Positions 12,275 to 48,895 of a stretch of DNA of 64,000 nucleotides are shown here, one piece after another. Position numbers and translations under genes: made by a program. This stretch comes from Amoebidium appalachense (lineage: Eukaryota; Ichthyosporea): positions 12,276,001 through 12,340,000 of the forward strand of contig CAVNZM010000004.1 of NCBI GenBank assembly GCA_963693365.1, read 5' to 3'. Under the pieces are notes generated by a model. The model had not been told where the DNA came from. It searched no databases and saw only the letters and a program-made list of their open reading frames with translations. Each line of letters opens with the position of its first letter. Positions within the stretch are counted from its first letter, which is position 1.

Positions 12275-12592
12275 AACAACTTGTTACTTGGACCTGCCGC
12301 AGTGCACTTTGAAATCCTACAATCCACTGTGAGTCTCAGGCCCAGAAAGTGCATTAATCGCAACAATCTCAAATTGCTGCCATGCGCACCCACACAGACA
12401 TTATTACGAACCAACCATCTCAGGCCATTAAAAGCAATTGCTTTTTCATTTGTATTCCTGCACAGGCCGCTGGCAATGATCGCCTTAGCAATGCAGCATG
12501 TGGTATATGACGGTTTCCTTCGAACTTCTTTGAACTGCCAGATACATCCTAAATACGTAGCAATCCTCAAAGGTTGGCAACCTAAATCCTTA
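11110..12592. repeat. Tandem segmental duplication with internal amplification
   Basis: The segment at about 11118-11760 recurs at about 11747-12592. Each unit begins with a shared stretch (AAGGAATTTTTTCTTTTC, then AAGATCTCCAAGGCTTCC), passes through T-run/G-run blocks, and ends with about 310 bp of unique sequence (11433-11743 and 12274-12584) that differs at only a few positions. In the second unit a GACCGGACCGCTTGTTTATG, T-run, (GT)n, GGTGTGCGGGGCGG block is present twice instead of once. The 310-bp part is open on both strands, but neither translation is recognisable. Confidence 0.85.
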
Positions 12593-13281
12593 AAAGAAAT
12601 TTTCACAATACCCTACTACTGTAGTCATCAATTCGTGCATACATTCAAATTTCATCAAAAAACCATTTCATAAACAAGGCAAGTGCCATCAAGTCTGAAA
12701 ATTAAGCACCCAAGACTGAGTAATATTCCATAATGAGAAGTTATTGTTAATGCCCCTGGCACTGAGTCTCATCAACTAGCCTATGATGAAGGCTTAAGTT
12801 ACGGATTGATTGGCACCATACTCAACCCGGCAGCACGGGTTACTCAGCACACAGCCATCAAGCTCAGCCAACAATCCTTCTTTTAACAGCTAGTGTGCAT
12901 GAACAAACTTTAAAGCACCGCCCAGTGGCGGTCAGGCCTTGCTATTTAGCTATGCACTTCACCCTTTGGCCTAGTCTAGTGTAGCAGCAATCCAAAGCTC
13001 TGTGTTCAGCAGGGTATTGTGTGCGAGCGACATTAAAGACTCGCGGAAGCGGATCGTCGTGCGTGTAGAGGAGGGGAGGGAGCAGCTGAGGATTGATGAC
13101 ACAAAAAGCAGGTGGAGGTATGGTGCTAATGGATGTGCACTTGAAAGCTGTGTGTGCACACGCATGGTATACGTGATGTGCGCTAACATGTATGGTATGT
13201 GTGTGCCTTACACGTGTATATATGCAACGTGTGTATGGCGTGTGTACGTCAGAGTTTGCTAATATTAGCCGCTGAGGAGAA

Positions 13282-13319
<38 letters not shown>

Positions 13320-13338
13320 TTCAACGCTAAGAAGGGCA
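12593..13338. other. Downstream flank of the nardilysin gene
   Basis: No coding segment is recognised. It contains a GT-rich stretch (13140-13260) and a 40-nt G run (13280-13318) directly after the nardilysin stop codon (poly-C in the sense of the gene). No AATAAA was found on the minus strand within 700 nt, so the poly-A site is unassigned. Confidence 0.45.
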
Positions 13339-37346
<24,008 letters not shown>

Positions 37347-38538
37347 GGTGACTCGCGAGATCTACTGCCAGAGAGATCTAGCAGGAGACAGGCTCAATGG
37401 CTATCTTGACCTATTTGTGTGCCCCAACTGTGGTCAGGACGAGCATGTACTAGAGGCTACTGCTCTAGAGGCTACTGCTAGTATTGGCCGTGTAGACAAT
37501 CCGCTTAGTACTACTCCTAGCCAGCTAGTGTGTGTTAGATGCTCCGAAGCTTGAACGGACAACGGACTACGCACTCTAACTCCAGCCTCCGTCCTGTATA
37601 CGTATACACCGTAGGTGTGCATGTGCCACCCCGACGAAATCTGAGTCACAAGTTCGTCAATAGCAGAATGTTTGCGCAAACATGGCGTCACCACAAACAT
37701 CTTCTGGTGACGTCATTGACATGACAAGTGGAACACGGTCTTCTACTCTACAGCGAGCCTCTGCCAGTGGCCTCAGGCAGACAGGTGGCCAAGGCCTCCT
37801 CGTATGAGGAGGCCTTGCAGCACCATAATTGACACAGGCCGGTGTGAGTCTAGGTGCACATAATATCTTTTAACGTGTGCAAATACTAATGCTGCACTTT
37901 CCGAATGTAAGCTTACGGGCCAGCCTGAACCATATGGCCCCGTTGTGGAAAAAGGCCGAGTTGGCCTACGTGTGTTGTATCCATGCAAAGCTAGGCCACA
38001 AGGCAGGATAGAACATTCATCATAACGATGAGGGTCTCACATAACGACGTGTGAGGTGTGCTTGGGTTTATTCGTCCATATACCATACCGATTTCATCTA
38101 CAGCATACCCTCCCTCAGTGTGTGTACGTGTACAATGCCCAGCACAACGAATATAGACAAGAGTCAAAGGATAGCGTCCACCAGTGACGTAAGCTAACAC
38201 TGCTTAGGAAATAAAACTGACAAAGGCCATGCACACTAATTTGAACGTAAACGTAAGCAGCCCAGAAAATAAACACTAAAAAAGGGAGGGATATAGAAAC
38301 TACACAGAGTTGGCCCCACTACCATAAATGGCACCACTAAACAAGAATAGAAAGAATACACAGGAACTGCTCGAGCAATCCGCTACATACCCGCTCCCGT
38401 CTGTATACAAGCATGAGCAAATGTGTCTGTTGTAAGAGATGCATACGTTAAGTAGGTAGTGCTTGAGTACGATAGGTGGACACGTTATGCAGGTGGGCCC
38501 ATGCCGCCCATACCGCGTGTATTTTGACAGCCATAAAT
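37347..38538. other. Intergenic region between SAR1 and nardilysin
   Basis: About 1.2 kb separates the SAR1 stop codon from the nardilysin start, both genes pointing left. It must hold the SAR1 3' UTR and the nardilysin promoter. The sequence is largely free of homopolymers. A plus-strand open frame at 37216-37554 overlaps nardilysin exon 1 and is its shadow. Confidence 0.6.
38067..38072 (-). terminator. Possible poly-A signal of SAR1
   Basis: AATAAA on the minus strand, about 470 nt downstream of the SAR1 stop. It is the first such hexamer noticed downstream; the cleavage site is not visible. Confidence 0.3.
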
Positions 38539-38746
38539 TTAGTTGATGTACTGGGACAGCCAGCGGAAACCTGCAATGCAGACAAGCCGGTTAGGCACAA
38601 AAAGCCAAAACCCATCCCCTCACGGCCATCTCCAAATCCCACGCACCCATACACCCAACCAGGGAACTGCCAGCTGAGGGCAGCTTACTACCAACCTGGG
38701 GTACATACCCGACACGCCATATAACCCCTCCCCCCCCCCTCCCCCC

Positions 38747-38805
<59 letters not shown>

Positions 38806-39652
38806 CACACACACACACACGTACACGCACACACACACACACACGCACACACACGCACACGCACACACACGTGCGCGCGCACACACACACACACGCACCA
38901 CCACCACCACCACCACCATCCATTCCCACCCACCTCCATCACCTTTTTCTCCATAAAGCATTCAAACTTTTAGATCAAGATATCAGGTCATCGAACGACA
39001 CATGCATGCCAGAGACTTCGCCCCAACTTGCAAGATCTAAGGAAGCCGGGATTGCCTCAGCATACCATGTCCATTAAAGCAGTGCAAGCAAATTTAGGCG
39101 CACCAATGCCCGTGTACATGTCTTTGTGTCGTGTGCAGCTGTATGCTTCGCGTGTGCATGTGTGCACGCTTGTCCATGCACGGATGTCTGCACGTGTGTG
39201 AATGTGTGCGTGCAAGTGTGCAAGTGTGCAAGTGTGTCCGTGTGCAGATATGTGCGTGTGCATGTGTGTGCCTGTGTGAATGTGTGTGTGAGTGTGTGTG
39301 TGCGCGCGCAGGCTTATGTATGGGTGGGCATATGTGCACGTGTGACCTTGTGTGTGACCATGCTCATGAGATAATGTGTGTGCGGACATAGGTTAACACA
39401 AGTGTTCCAGGTGTGCGAGTGCATGTTCCTAACAAGAGAAAGACTGTGTGCGTAGACATGTGAGCCCCCCCCCCCCCCCCCCCCCCCCCAAATATACGTG
39501 TAAGGGGGCATATTTGTGTGTGTATGTGGAAATCCGACAGCGAGTGCTCAGCAATAAGGGACAAAGGGAAGTGGGATAAAGGAGGAGAACGTTTGTGTAG
39601 TCTGTTCGTGTGTGAGTGGGTCTAAGGAGGATGGGGGAGGGAGGAGGAGGAA

Positions 39653-39688
<36 letters not shown>

Positions 39689-39756
39689 GAATGCGGAACA
39701 CGGTACGAAGTACGCATACACGACGAGAAGCATGGTGCAGGACACATGCAAAGGCA

Positions 39757-39787
<31 letters not shown>

Positions 39788-40050
39788 TATGCATTAGAGG
39801 GTTGAAGTATGGAGGAGACACCAAAGGACAAATACAAAGCGTCATAAAAAAAAAAAAAACCTCCGAGATCAAATTAAAAAAAGAAACAAATAAAAACGTG
39901 CAGGCAGAAGGCACTTAAACAGAACCTATGAGTGGGAAGGGGGAGGCGGGAGATGAAAGAAAAGAAACAGTAACTCAACTTCAGCCCAAAATCGATCCCC
40001 CCCCACCCTCACACACACGCACCCTCACCCCTCAAAAGCTCCCCAAACCT

Positions 40051-40081
<31 letters not shown>

Positions 40082-40189
40082 CCCATCACAGAGCTCCTCT
40101 CACACACAGCCCCCTCTCCCTCCCCCCTCCCCCCCCCCCCCCGCCGCCGCCGGTGCGCGCGTGCACACACACACACACGCACAAGCACA

Positions 40190-40255
<66 letters not shown>

Positions 40256-40679
40256 CCACAGCAACCCCGGGCCCCCCATCCAAATGACAAATGCAGGCGC
40301 GCACACACAAGTGAACATTGCAGGCGCACACACACCATATACTTCAATCCCACAGGAATGCACACACCCACACCCACAAGCACACGAAAGCCACAAAACA
40401 CCAACGTTTCCCGTCCATTCAAGCAACAAATACCGTACCTTCGCCATAGCCTTGCTTCTTGACGACTGAGCACATGAACACCTCCAACGCCCTTTGGGTC
40501 TCGCCCAGCTGCACCTTGCCCTGTGCACACAGTGCCCGGGTCAGCACCCTTGCAGGTCATCACATTGCTAATTGAGGAAGTTATGATGAAAGGGCTAGAA
40601 CAAAACGACCGGGGTAATTGTGGCTGCACGTGTGGGTTTGCCATCTTCGCTGGAAGGAGCAGTGTGTGTCTCTGTGTAT

Positions 40680-40759
<80 letters not shown>

Positions 40760-40891
40760 TTGTGTGTGTGTGCGATGCGCGTGCGCGCAGAACAAAACGA
40801 CCGGGGTAATTGTGGCTGCACGTGTGGGTTTGCCCATCTTCGTTGGAAGGAGCAGTGTGTGTCTCTGTGTATACGTGTGTGTGTGTGTGTG

Positions 40892-40937
<46 letters not shown>

Positions 40938-40983
40938 CGCGCGCGCGTGCGTGTGTGTGTGTTGTTTTTTTTTTGTTTTTGTT

Positions 40984-41025
<42 letters not shown>

Positions 41026-41187
41026 GCAGGATATGTTACGGAGTACGCAGTGCATAATCATGACGCACAACACAATGCAGAGTGCAAAGCACACGTGCAT
41101 CATCAGCTGGGCCCAACATCAGGGGGGGGGGGGGGGGGGGGGGGAGTCATCCACAGTACCCGAGTTTCAACCCATTTGTGAGTGAGG

Positions 41188-41251
<64 letters not shown>

Positions 41252-41328
41252 TGAGGGTTGAATGTGCTATAAAGTGCCAGGTGCACAATCAACGGTCAAC
41301 ACGATGCAGAGTGCAAACCACACATAAA

Positions 41329-41367
<39 letters not shown>

Positions 41368-41781
41368 AGCAAAAAGGCAAGAAGTTAACGGGGGAAAAAA
41401 ACAGGACACAAGACACCGATATACTTGTGTGGGTACGCAGACGGCACTTTCACAGAGCCCCAGGGGTTACCTCAATGCTCCATACGCGGGAGGGGGGGGG
41501 GGGGGGGGGGGGGGGGGGATTTGCTATGGATGGATGCACTACAGGCTACGAAGCACACATTCATGACGGACAACACAGAGCACGATGCAAAGAACCCAGA
41601 ATATGTGTAATAAGCAGCACCCATCCTCGGAGACCGGGGGCGGCCGGGGGGGTTTAAATGCGGAACATGGTACCAAGTACGCATACACGATGAGAAGCAT
41701 GGTGCAGGACACATGCAAAGGCAAACATTCAAGTATGCAACATCAGCCATGCGCACAGTATGCGTCATAAGCAGAGCCCGG

Positions 41782-41831
<50 letters not shown>

Positions 41832-42237
41832 GGGGGGTGTCACACCCAGAATCTAAGGTTCGACTAATTCATCTCAAATCCAAAGCCCCACTTCAGGGGG
41901 AGGGAGGGAGGGGGCGGAGAGGGGGGGGGGGGGGAAGGAACAGTAAAATCAGTTCATAGTTTATACAAAGGTATGAAGATATATAACGACCATGGGAGGA
42001 GGAACATCTCACCTTGCCGGTGCAGAGGGTCTGGCAGTTGAGCACATACTTGAGCTCCTCCTCGCTCACGGCCTCGCGTTTGTCGATTTTGTTGCCCAGA
42101 ATCAGGAACGGCACCTTGCCTAGCTCCTCGCTGCTCAACAGGCCCTAATATACCCCCCGTCGTTGGTGAGCCCAGGGCTTGCACACCGCACATAGACCTC
42201 CTCCCCCTCCTCCCCCCCCCCCCCCCCTCCTCCTCCT

Positions 42238-42327
<90 letters not shown>

Positions 42328-42435
42328 TGTTGGCCGACAGTCAGATAAGCGCGCATTTCTACTGCCCCCCTTCCCCACTTCCCCCCCCCCCTCCCCTCCC
42401 CCCGGCGCCCCCTCTCCTTCAGCCCCCTCCCCTCC

Positions 42436-42477
<42 letters not shown>

Positions 42478-43072
42478 TACCCCCCTTCTTTTTTTTTGCT
42501 CAGAAGTTGACCCTTCCATTATTTACCACCGGCAAACTCCATTATCTGGAAGCGTTCAAATTGCATCTGAATATCTTCGAGCTCCTCAAAGATGCGAGTT
42601 CACGCTTACTGCCTTTCACTTCCAGTGTAACTCTTCCACATTTGCCTGGGAACACATTTAACGTATCCACACACCCGTGAAGGCAATGAATCATCACTTT
42701 TGCATCCACAGGGGCACACATCCACAAGCTCAGGTGCGAGAAAAGCACCACGTCACACCAGCCCTTTCAACATGTCCCATTCCCTTCTCCCCAATCCCCT
42801 ACTCCCTCTCTCTTTCTCTTTCCCCCCTTCCCCCGGATCAACAAGCTTCTTCCCCCTCCCCAGAGAAAAAAGCACACACAAAACAACACGACACATAAAC
42901 ACACCTTTCCCCCGCCCGCCTCCCCTCACGCACACACCAATCAACCTTCAACCCCAGACTCCCCCCACCCCCCCCAATCCCCCTCAACTGAACAATCACC
43001 CTTTTCCCTACCACTAAAAGAAAAAGCAGACCCTCACAAGTGCGTGCGCACGCACACACACTCTCTCTCCCC

Positions 43073-43117
<45 letters not shown>

Positions 43118-43813
43118 CCCCCCTCCCCCCCCCAGCATCCCCCTTTCAATTTACACACCTGCAGTTCTGCCATGGACTCGTTGAGGCGCTCGCGATCTGC
43201 CGCATCGACAAGGTAGACGACGGCATCAACTGAGGGGTAATAGTCACGCCACACCTTGCGGGCCTGTGCGTGGCCGCCAAGATCGAATGTTCTAAACTTG
43301 ATGCCACCGATTGCAAGCTCCTCCATAGCTGGGGGAAGTAACAAACGTGTCAATTATAACGTTCATTGTCCCTAATCCAGGAAACCCCTGAACAGCCTGC
43401 TGGGCATCCTGCTCCCACCCCCCCCCCCCCCCCCTTCCCCCCCCCCCCCCCCCCGCCACCACAAAATGCACTGGCAGCTTCCACACACGTGAGCATTTTC
43501 TTTGCCCCACAACTGGTCTGTCCCAATTTGGCCTTCTCATCTTATCATCGAGGAAAACCCTATCATCTCCCAACAACTACGGCTGATCCCACTACAGGCT
43601 TTCACTCAAGTGGATAGACATGCAAGGGCACAAGCTAACCACATCCTCATGAACAGCACACACACACACACGCACAAGTACAAAACCACCCAACATCTAC
43701 ACCCCTCCAAATAAGACAAAATTGGTGTGTAAGAGCGAGCAAAGTACGCTGTATATGTCGGCATGGTGCAAGCTGCTGCACAGAGGTCAACCGCACACAC
43801 ACACACACGAACA

Positions 43814-43853
<40 letters not shown>

Positions 43854-44453
43854 CGTGCGCGCACACACGCACACAACACACAATCTTGTGCTTGCAGGAG
43901 CAACACCACCACACACCCTGGCAGTAGTAGAGTAACACCTACACGCACACTCGAGCAGCCAGCACTCTGAAACGCCCGTACACATGCAGACAGACAAGCT
44001 CATATCTCAAGCATATGAGTCAGATAAACCAAGCAAAAAAGTCTGCAGATCTCGGCCCCCGTCAACACCACACAACAAACTTGGACACCCTTCACCAACT
44101 CCAGAACTAGTCTTGCGCCTGTGTTGTTAGCTGCCTTGTCATCATAAGCTATTCAACATATTTTTACAGTGTTGTTCAGAACGTGCGAAAAGACGGTGCA
44201 CGTATAACAAAGGTGCCCCAGAGTGAGTCCCCCCCGCAAAAAAAACCACACGTCTGAACCGTGTCGTCCACCACAAATTCCACAACTTACTTGGGTGAAG
44301 GGTGGGGTTGTGTTGAGCAATTCTGTCGTCCTTAAGCATGTGCAGAAGGGTCGTTTTGCCCGCATTGTCCAAGCCAAGGAAAACGATCTTGGCATTCTTA
44401 GACGCCAAACCCAGAAAATTCAGAACACCCCAAAACCAGTCAACAATAAACAT
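38539..44453 (-). CDS. SAR1: SAR1 small GTPase (COPII coat), complete
   Basis: Exons 44453-44291, 43328-43159, 42144-42013, 40520-40439 and 38570-38539 join in phase to 192 codons plus stop (family about 190-198). SAR1-GTP inserts its N-terminal amphipathic helix into the ER membrane and recruits Sec23/24 to start COPII vesicles. Here the helix is [17 protein letters not shown]1 is GLDNAGKT (27-34), switch I Thr is T51, G3 is DLGGH (70-74), G4 is NKID (129-132) and G5 is CSV (172-174). The end [17 protein letters not shown] is diagnostic. The last exon encodes only ten residues and follows a 1.87-kb intron. DAVVYLVDA and the LSQYIN end are plant- or fungus-like; QGYGEGFRW also matches animal SAR1. 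Confidence 0.95.
39653..39765 (+). repeat. Family B interspersed repeat, truncated by a G run
   Basis: G run 39653-39686, TTGAATGCGGAACACGG, AGAAGCATGGTGCAGGACAC, then an abrupt change to a 26-nt G run after GGCAAACA. In SAR1 intron 4. Confidence 0.85.
40599..40960. repeat. Tandem duplication with GT arrays in SAR1 intron 3
   Basis: A unit beginning AACAAAACGACCGGGGTAAT and ending GTCTCTGTGTATACGTGTG occurs at 40599-40684 and 40792-40874, nearly identical. Each is followed by a (GT)n array, the first about 38 units, the second ending in a CG tract. Confidence 0.85.
40994..41329 (+). repeat. Two tandem family A repeats between G runs
   Basis: Copy one (41025-41175) reads GTTACGGAGTACGCAGTGCA, ACAATGCAGAGTGCAAAGCA and, after a G run, AGTCATCCACAGTACCCGAG. 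Copy two (41253-41329) reads TTGAATGTGCTATAAAGTG and ACGATGCAGAGTGCAAACCA. Each is bounded by G runs of 20-40 nt. They are in intron 3 of SAR1. Confidence 0.8.
41510..41780 (+). repeat. Family A-like plus family B repeats, tandem
   Basis: 41518-41636 is a diverged copy (CTACGAAGCACACATTCATG, ACGATGCAAAGAACC, AAGCAGCACCCATCCTCGG). 41650-41780 is a family B copy (AAATGCGGAACATGG, ACGATGAGAAGCATGGTGCA, GTCATAAGCAGAGCCC). G runs stand at both outer ends. In SAR1 intron 3. Confidence 0.8.
42240..42325. repeat. (CA)n array
   Basis: About 43 CA units in SAR1 intron 2, flanked by C-rich runs; a C-rich block with a 44-nt C run follows at 42366-42480. Confidence 0.95.
43067..43133. repeat. C-run / (CT)n / C-run in SAR1 intron 2
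   Basis: In the sense of SAR1 this is a G-run, (GA)n, G-run beginning about 15 nt after the 5' splice site, the opposite strand bias to that of nardilysin introns. Confidence 0.9.
43820..43857. repeat. (ACGC)n array in SAR1 intron 1
   Basis: About nine ACGC units with CA-rich flanks. Confidence 0.9.
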
Positions 44454-45823
44454 TTTCGCTGTAGATGGAGGACCACTCCTGAAACCTGTGCTGTGGAATG
44501 GGGCTGTGTTAGATCCCTAAAACCGTTCGAAGGCGTTTGTATCGACAGACAACAATTAAAAAAGAAGCGACGAAATTTATGGTCGATGTACAATTCTGCA
44601 AAAGATGCACAACGTTCGAAATCTTGCTTGACGACGCTTCAAGCCTAACCTGGGTTTTAAAGAAAAGAGAACAACTATGACTTCTTCCTGTCAGCATGTG
44701 CAAGTCGCGCACAAACAAGCCTCTCGGTGGTAGGCACACGCAATCCCCTACTTGGTAACAAGCAGAAAAATCCGAAACTTACCACGGGAAGAAAAAAATG
44801 ATAGAAACGTCGTGTTGTGTGACACAAAAAACGAATCGGTGCGTTTTTTACACACGTCACACCAGCACCTCGTGCCCAGTGGCCAAGTAACAACCAATCC
44901 GCGTAAAGTTGATTCTTTGGTATGTTGCCGGCGTGACAACCCAAAGAGGTAGATCCGTGTGATTGATTGGTTTGTTGTTTTTTCACGTTTCCATGCTTTA
45001 GGCAATCGGGTTTTGAAAACCAATCAAGAGCCTCGATCGTAAAACATAAAATGCGATTTCTCATTGGATCACATGCATTTCACATCAGCAAGCAGTGCTA
45101 GGCTCCCATGATTTCTTACGAATAGGTGAGTAACACCTACACACTCGAACTAGAAATTTCTGTGCCGCAGTACGGTACAGAAGCTGTGTACCAAAAGCAC
45201 TATCCGTGACTATAAATTGCTCTCTCAGCAGGCTGTGTCACCCTATTTCAGCTAGGGAAACCTTAGGAGTGACCTGTTGTCTCAGTCTTAGAGCATGACG
45301 ATACTGTACATGTACTGGCGGTGGCTCGCTTACACTTGCAAACTCACGGCATCAGGCCTTGTCAAAGACCAGAATTCATGTGAATGCGCTTCATGAATTC
45401 AAGACCTACAGTTTCTTTGACTTCTTAGGTAAACCAGAGGGCAGCTTGTCTAATTTCCCGTGTAGAGCCGACAGTCCATGTTGCAAGATCTAGAGCATAT
45501 GGATACCACTTTTTATGTAAGATGTTTTGACGATGCATGCAACATCAGCAGATCTACCCATATAATATTACTGACTACGAAGATCTTTTCGACATCAATT
45601 AGGCTGCCTTGGCCATGGCACCTCTGCCCCAAGCCAAGGCCGTGTGCATACACGTGTAATAACAAAGCAAGATCGCTACGTGCTGCCCCAGTTTACTGGC
45701 TGTGGCCGCCCACACCACAGCTTGTGTAAGGCTAACCGGAAACGCCCTCGTGTAACCCCATGCACTGCATGTGTTATACAGCTAACCGAAGGCTGACTGC
45801 CGTTAAGTAATTCCTACTACTAC

Positions 45824-45883
<60 letters not shown>

Positions 45884-46451
45884 CGCGCGCAAATGTGTGT
45901 GCTATGGCGGCAGTGTGTGGAATAATACGTGCGTACTTCTTCAAGTGTGTGCGGCGGTCATTCTTAGAGATAGTATTGCTTCGACGGGTTTACTCGTAGA
46001 AGAGCTTGACACGAGTAAATTATGTGTGTAGTGTAAGAGCATAACCCGTTGACAAAAGGGAGCAAAAAATAAAAGCCCTAACCGGTAGTTCAAAGAACCA
46101 CAACTGTGGTTTAACATGGGCAGCCCTGAGCTAAAGAATATAAAAGCGACGTCCCTGTCACAAACACAAAAACAACCTGCTGCCTCGCTCTCAACCTCAC
46201 TGGAAACACAAGCACGTGCTTCAATTCGTTTAAGTTTATGCGATATATCTAAGTGAAAGGTATTGGTGTGCAGTCAAGATCCGGGGACCCTACAGAGTGG
46301 AAGGCTGCTCGCCGCGGTTATGTTGAGTTAATATGAAGGCATCACAAGTATCTGTCTTGCATGATGGCATAGTATCAATCGCAAGGGAAACGTCGGCACA
46401 GGTGTTTTGGTGATATACATGCACTCTGTCTTGTGCCACCCTCACTTTGCG
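44454..46451. other. Intergenic region between SAR1 and the Rho gene
   Basis: About 2 kb, mostly unique sequence. It contains one (GT)n-(GC)n array at 45825-45891. It must hold the SAR1 promoter and the Rho 3' UTR. No coding segment with family resemblance was seen on either strand. Confidence 0.55.
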
Positions 46452-47015
46452 TTACAAGAGGCTGCACCCCGACTTCTTTGGAGGCTTGTAGTTGAGAGCA
46501 GCCCGTGCAACTGTATCGAAAACCTGCAACAAATGCAAGTGCCCGAGTCAGATTTTTCTGGTGTTTGAGAATACCCAACCTGGGCATCTCCCCCCCCCTC
46601 CCCACAAACCCACCCCCAGATTCTCTTATTATGTATTGTGAATGTGTACTTCGTACTATGACACATTCAACCTCCCTCCCCCCCTTCCCCCCCCCCCCCC
46701 CCCCCCTTTGAACGTAACCCAAATCTTTCCCACTCCACCCCCCCCTCCCCCCCCCCCCCCCCCCCCCCCCTTCTCCCCGGGGTGAAGTCTCTTTCAGAGA
46801 GCCCGCGTTTGAGTGTGACCCAAATCATCCCCCCTCCCCCCTCCCCCACCCCCCGGGAGAGTCACTTTCAGAGTGCCCGGGTGTGATTGTACTCTCCCCC
46901 CCCCCCCCCACACACACACACACACACACACACCTCCTGCCCGGGGGGGAGTCCCTTTCAGAGTGCCCCCGGGGAGTCCCTTTCAGAGTGCCCGAGTTTG
47001 AATGTGACCCAAGTC

Positions 47016-47071
<56 letters not shown>

Positions 47072-47238
47072 GGGGAGTCCCTAAGGCTTTCAGAGCGTCC
47101 GGTGTGAATGTGACCCAAATTTTTCCCACTGCCCCCCCCTCCCCCCCCCCCCCCCCATCCCCCTCCCCCGCACTGTCGCCGCCATCAGCCCGCCCCTTCA
47201 TTCCAGGAAACACGTACCCCCAAACTCCCAGAAGCCCT

Positions 47239-47272
<34 letters not shown>

Positions 47273-48656
47273 CTATCCCCCCGCGCTGGCGCGGCCGGTA
47301 GGGCAAGCACCACACGTCAAACACTCAAAAGAAAAAAAGAAAGCAAGAAAGAGAAACGACTCTGAACGAAATGGAAAAAACCAACCCCTCCCTGTAAAGA
47401 ACGGGACGACATGGTGTGAATAAGCCAGTGCGCTGTACCAGAGCAGACATGGACACCCACCTCCTTGAGTCCTTGGCTCAATTTTGCAGAACATTCGACG
47501 TATTTGCAGGCGCCAATCTGGACCGCCATGGTCTCGCCCTGCTCCTTGGTGACACATTTCTCCCCGTCCTGCATGGACCAGAGCTATTAAAAGGCATGCA
47601 GGCAACTCTCCCGTACGGCAATAATACGTGGTGGCATAGAGCACGAAGTATACACAGCGCCAAGGTGGGGGCCCGAGGCCAGAAACCGCAGTGCCCAGAT
47701 GAAAGTGATTAGGAGAGGGGGACAGGAAGAGGGCAAGGAACTTTGTTTTCGTAAGCCGGCCAAGCTTGTTAGTAAAAAAGAAGGAAACGAGGGAGTTTGA
47801 GACCTACGTTCGGCCAACGAAGAGCAACGTCCAAAACATAAAAGAGCAATGATTTTTACAATTCATACAAATAGCTTAGAGTAAAGAAGAGGAGAGAAAC
47901 GATAAAGGAAGAGCAGACATCTCATGGGACCAGCATTGCAAAAAGACAAGAAGAAGGTTACCTCGTTGTTTGTTGGAATTGTGTTACGAAGTACGAAGTA
48001 TACATTAAAGACGACAACACAAGCAGATTGTAATGCATCACTAGCAAAAGCCATCATCGGGGGCTGGGGAAGGGGCTGGGGGAAGGCGGGGATAGGGGGA
48101 GAGGGGGGCGGGGGGGGGGGGATGTTGTCCTAAGAGGAGGGGGGGGGGGGGGGGGGGGGGGGGGGATGATGGGAAACTGCATTACAGTATGAAATATACA
48201 GAGACATGCCACAAAAAGTGGAAGAGCAAATAATGATCTGAGAGCATGGCGGTTTTGTGTTCGACAGAATGTGCATTGGTGGTGCACAGGTGGTGATGGT
48301 TGGATTTGCAATGGATGGGCGAGGGGGTTAAAATGTGTTACAGAGCATGATGTGGGCCATCACGACGTATATGGCAATGCAGATTTTGCAAAGCATACAC
48401 AGGAGCATGCCTGAAAAGAATAGCCCATTCTTGTGCCCAGCAGAGCCCCCCGCGACCGGGATGGGGGGGAGGGGGAGGGGGGGGGATATATTGCACGAGG
48501 GAATCTCATCAAGATTTTCGTGACAGCAAAGCACGACACAGATATGCCGAAATCCACACACAAAGATGCATTACAGACACAGCCCATCCCATAGAGTCCA
48601 ACTCATCAATATTACCTGAAAAAGATCCCCAAAACGGTAAGGGAGGGAGGGAGGGG

Positions 48657-48690
<34 letters not shown>

Positions 48691-48856
48691 GGCGGCAGGC
48701 AAGATGAAGTGCAAACTCGACGGTCAACATCTGTTGACATGCAAACAAAAGTGTATGCAACAAAACTAGAACCCATTCTCAAGAAGACCCGAGTCAACCA
48801 CAACACCAAGAAGGGGGGGGGGGGGAGGGAAAAAAGCTTTTGGGGGACGGGGGGAA

Positions 48857-48895
<39 letters not shown>

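Noticed and set aside
10232-12332. Gly-, Phe-, Pro- and Lys-rich open frames
   Set aside because: Translations of poly-G, poly-T, poly-C and poly-A. No composition or motif beyond the homopolymers.
41840-41880. B-box-like GGTTCGACTAA as a tRNA gene
   Set aside because: No A box at a suitable distance and no stem pairing.
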